A stretch of 9,128 nucleotides of DNA, taken from contig DAHUXF010000094.1 in assembly GCA_027307295.1 (NCBI GenBank), forward strand, positions 1-9,128. The letters run 5' to 3'. Below, one piece after another: positions 7,095 through 9,128 of the stretch (positions are counted from its first letter, which is position 1; each line of letters opens with the position of its first letter). Source of the stretch: Acidobacteriaceae bacterium. Its GTDB lineage: Bacteria > Acidobacteriota > Terriglobia > Terriglobales > Acidobacteriaceae. The notes under the pieces were generated by a model, which saw only the letters and a program-made list of their open reading frames with translations, did no database searches and was not told the DNA's origin. The position numbers were made by a program, and so were the translations under genes.

Positions 7095-7190
7095 AATGAC
7101 CGAGGCGTGAACCTCATCACCGGGGGATGAAGTAAAGTCGGTATAGCTGCTCATGCATGAATTGGATAACGCTGGGTACGGAAAAGATTC

Positions 7191-7952
7191 ATGGAGACAA
7201 CGGGTTACAATGCAACGGTGGGTCAACTGGAAGGTAAAACCGTTATGGTCACCGGCGGCGCGCGCCGCCTGGGCAGGGCGATTGTGCATGCTCTGGCCGC
7301 AGCCGGGGCCCGTGTTGTCTTTACCTATCATTCGTCGGCTGATGAAGCGCGACAGCTGCTCCATCACGTTGAATCATCTGGCGGGCAGGGACTTTCTCTG
7401 CGTTGTGACGTGCGGCAGGAAGCGGACATTCAGCAGGCCGTGGCTGCCGCGCTGGAGCGCTTTGGCAGGATTGATCTGCTAATAAACAATGCTGGGGTGT
7501 TCCTGACCGCCAATCCCCAGGACATTACCGCAGCAGAATGGGATGACGTATTTGCGGTCAACGTGCGCGGCCCATTTCTCTTTTCGCGGGAGTGTATTCC
7601 GGTTTTGCGGCAGGTCCGGGGACGCATCCTTTACATGGGTTCGTTGGGCGGGCAGAAACCCTGGGCAACGCACGCGCATTATTGCTCGTCAAAAGCGGCG
7701 CTGCATATGCTGACTCAGGTCATGGCCAAAGGATTGGCGCCGGAAATCGCTGTGAATTGTGTTGCTCCGGGCATGATTGATGTAGAAGGCGAGAAAGACC
7801 CAGCTCTGCTGCACAGGCTGGCAGATCGCACGCCGATGAAAAAGAATGGAACCGTCCATGACGTGGTGAGCGCCGTAATGTACTTTGCCACTGCGCCGCA
7901 CTTCATTACCGGCCAGGTGCTCACAGTGGATGGCGGCCTGGGGCTGGTTTGA
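7191..7952 (+). CDS. short-chain dehydrogenase/reductase, pteridine-reductase-like
   Basis: This 253-residue classical-length SDR should be an NAD(P)H-dependent cytoplasmic oxidoreductase. The Rossmann nucleotide motif is TGGARRLGRA (21-30), with Arg in place of the usual central Gly of TGxxxGxG. The TGxxxRxG form is typical of pteridine reductases (PTR1/FolM). The following TYHSSADEA also resembles that group. Other hallmarks are DV at 73-74, NNAG (99-102), Asn124, and the catalytic set Ser151, Tyr164 and Lys168 (YCSSK). The C-terminal ITGQVLTVDGG (239-249) is standard. Automated annotation would likely call it FabG-like 3-oxoacyl-ACP reductase; the substrate cannot be fixed from sequence. 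ATG 7191 has a weak GGAAAAG about 5 nt upstream. A GTG at 7218 (residue 10) would trim the N-terminus to the usual LEGKTVMVTGG opening. It is divergent from the protease. Confidence 0.92.
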   Translation: METTGYNATVGQLEGKTVMVTGGARRLGRAIVHALAAAGARVVFTYHSSADEARQLLHHVESSGGQGLSLRCDVRQEADIQQAVAAALERFGRIDLLINNAGVFLTANPQDITAAEWDDVFAVNVRGPFLFSRECIPVLRQVRGRILYMGSLGGQKPWATHAHYCSSKAALHMLTQVMAKGLAPEIAVNCVAPGMIDVEGEKDPALLHRLADRTPMKKNGTVHDVVSAVMYFATAPHFITGQVLTVDGGLGLV

Positions 7953-7953
7953 T

Positions 7954-9111
7954 TTAAGGCCGCTGGCTCACAAAGGCTTTTACGGCGATGTCTCGCGGCG
8001 CATTTCCCAGGGGAATCATGGTTTCCAGCGTTGGTACTTCAGGTTGCGGGCGTCCTCGACTGTCAAGAAGAGAGAGGACCGTTAGATCGCTGCTGGCCGT
8101 GTTCACCACCAGTAGAAGCATATGGTTGGGCGAAAAGGCCATGCCGTCAGGATGGCTGCCCACCGGTACCGAGCTTGTTCGTTTGCCGTTATCGATGCTA
8201 TAAACCGCAACCGCATCGGAGCCGAAGTTTGCCACATAGAGTAAAGCATTGTCTGGCGAGACCAGGGCCCGCACCGGATGGTCACCGATCATAAAGGTGT
8301 TGTTCACTTCATTGGCGCCGGTCACGACTTCTGAAATTGAGCTGGCGTCGTAGTTACAAACAAAAACTTCGCCTCCATCGGGCTTGACCACGATATGGAT
8401 TGGGGTCTTACCCACGTCCAGCAGGGTAAGCAGTTTATCTGATTTCAGGTCAACCACGCCGACCTGGTGCGATTTGCTGCACGCTACAAAGACCTTGCTG
8501 GAATCAGGCACCGCCGCCAGTTCCACGGGGGTTTCACACACTTTTACCGTGCTGCGCACGGCCAGCTTGTCTGTATCAACAATGGCTACGGAATTTTCAT
8601 CATGCAAAGCAACAATCACCAGCTTGCCGTCAGGTGTCACGCGCGCCAGGTTGCTGCCCCTGCCGGTGGCAATTGTCCGGATGACCTTGCGCTGGTCCAG
8701 ATCGATCACTGATAAATTCGCAGACCCGGAATTCGCCACATAGGCGCGCTTGCCATCGCCGGACACATCCACAAAAAATGGCGCGCCATGCACGCCAATG
8801 ATCGAGACAACGCTATTGGTTTCAGCGTCAATCACGGAAATGTTATTGGACTGGGTATTGGCGACGTAAACCTCATTCTTCTTGGGGTTGACTGCCAATC
8901 CGGTTGGGCCGCGGCCCACGGAAACGGTGGATTGAATCGCCAGCGCCCGCAGATCAATGACGGTCACACTGTTGCTTTCGCCGTTAGAAACGTATGCGTA
9001 CTCGCGATAGTTGGGAGTTGGCTCCGGGGTCTTCCTGCAGCCGGCAAGGCTGACCGCGATGAAGCAGAGCGCGAGAGTTTGGAAGCGCAACTTATCTTCC
9101 GGCCTTTGCAA
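7954..9111 (-). CDS. YVTN-repeat beta-propeller lipoprotein
   Basis: This protein of up to 385 residues starts with a lipoprotein signal: the hydrophobic run TLALCFIAVSLAG (12-24) ends in lipobox SLAGC with Cys25. It is thus likely anchored in the envelope by lipid. The rest is a beta-propeller of the YVTN/40-residue repeat family. The YVxN-type strand recurs at residues 40, 82, 124, 166, 208, 250, 292 and 334, an exact 42-residue spacing for eight repeats. Most repeats follow the pattern YVAN...SVxVID...(T/V)xxVG..P..(V)xPDG. No enzymatic motif is seen and the ligand is unknown. The start is uncertain. TTG at 9111 has no ribosome binding site, while TTG at 9090 has GGAAG upstream and gives a compact signal peptide beginning at the LRFQT segment. 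The frame also stays open to the window edge. Its stop lies one base from that of the reductase gene. Confidence 0.9.
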   Translation of the reverse strand: MQRPEDKLRFQTLALCFIAVSLAGCRKTPEPTPNYREYAYVSNGESNSVTVIDLRALAIQSTVSVGRGPTGLAVNPKKNEVYVANTQSNNISVIDAETNSVVSIIGVHGAPFFVDVSGDGKRAYVANSGSANLSVIDLDQRKVIRTIATGRGSNLARVTPDGKLVIVALHDENSVAIVDTDKLAVRSTVKVCETPVELAAVPDSSKVFVACSKSHQVGVVDLKSDKLLTLLDVGKTPIHIVVKPDGGEVFVCNYDASSISEVVTGANEVNNTFMIGDHPVRALVSPDNALLYVANFGSDAVAVYSIDNGKRTSSVPVGSHPDGMAFSPNHMLLLVVNTASSDLTVLSLLDSRGRPQPEVPTLETMIPLGNAPRDIAVKAFVSQRP

Positions 9112-9128
9112 CCGCTGGCTGAGGTTGG

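Noticed and set aside
7153..7482. Plus-strand frame from ATG 7153 overlapping the reductase start
   Set aside because: Its product has no recognisable features and it overlaps an SDR gene whose motifs are all in the other frame.

Overview
The window looks like chromosomal DNA of an acidobacterium (Terriglobia/Koribacter-like). This rests on protein style rather than a marker gene: a large SBBP-repeat propeller protein with a DUF7948-like N-terminal domain and a C-terminal Ig-like module, a membrane NtrB-like kinase with an NtrC-type partner, a LytTR regulator, a compact HtrA-like protease and a YVTN-propeller lipoprotein. No rRNA, tRNA, CRISPR array or insertion sequence was seen, and the phylum assignment is inference.

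Layout. Positions 2-2185 (+) hold the 3' part of an SBBP beta-propeller gene cut by the left edge. After a 128-nt gap with a 9-bp inverted repeat and a weak sigma-54-like element comes a two-gene operon: a multi-pass membrane histidine kinase (2314-3582) and, 9 nt later, a complete NtrC-family sigma-54 activator (3592-4965). The 375-nt stretch 4966-5340 is not empty. Its minus strand carries a decayed, frameshifted and internally deleted remnant of an ECF sigma factor of the DUF6596 type, and its right end carries a good sigma-70-type promoter for an orphan LytTR response regulator (5341-6111, +). A convergent HtrA-like protease (6145-7059, -) follows. It is divergent from a short-chain dehydrogenase with a pteridine-reductase-style nucleotide motif (7191-7952, +). 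That gene ends one base from the stop of a convergent gene for a YVTN-propeller lipoprotein (7954-9111, -), whose reading frame is open to the right edge.

How the genes relate. Only the kinase and NtrC-type regulator form a clear functional unit: a phosphorelay that should activate sigma-54 promoters elsewhere. The LytTR regulator has its own promoter and no kinase beside it. The two propeller proteins are envelope or extracellular proteins of unknown ligand. The protease and reductase share only a divergent upstream region. I see no convincing new multi-gene system. The most informative unexplained signals are the sigma-factor remnant, the possible sigma-54 element before the kinase, and the strict 42-residue periodicity of the lipoprotein.
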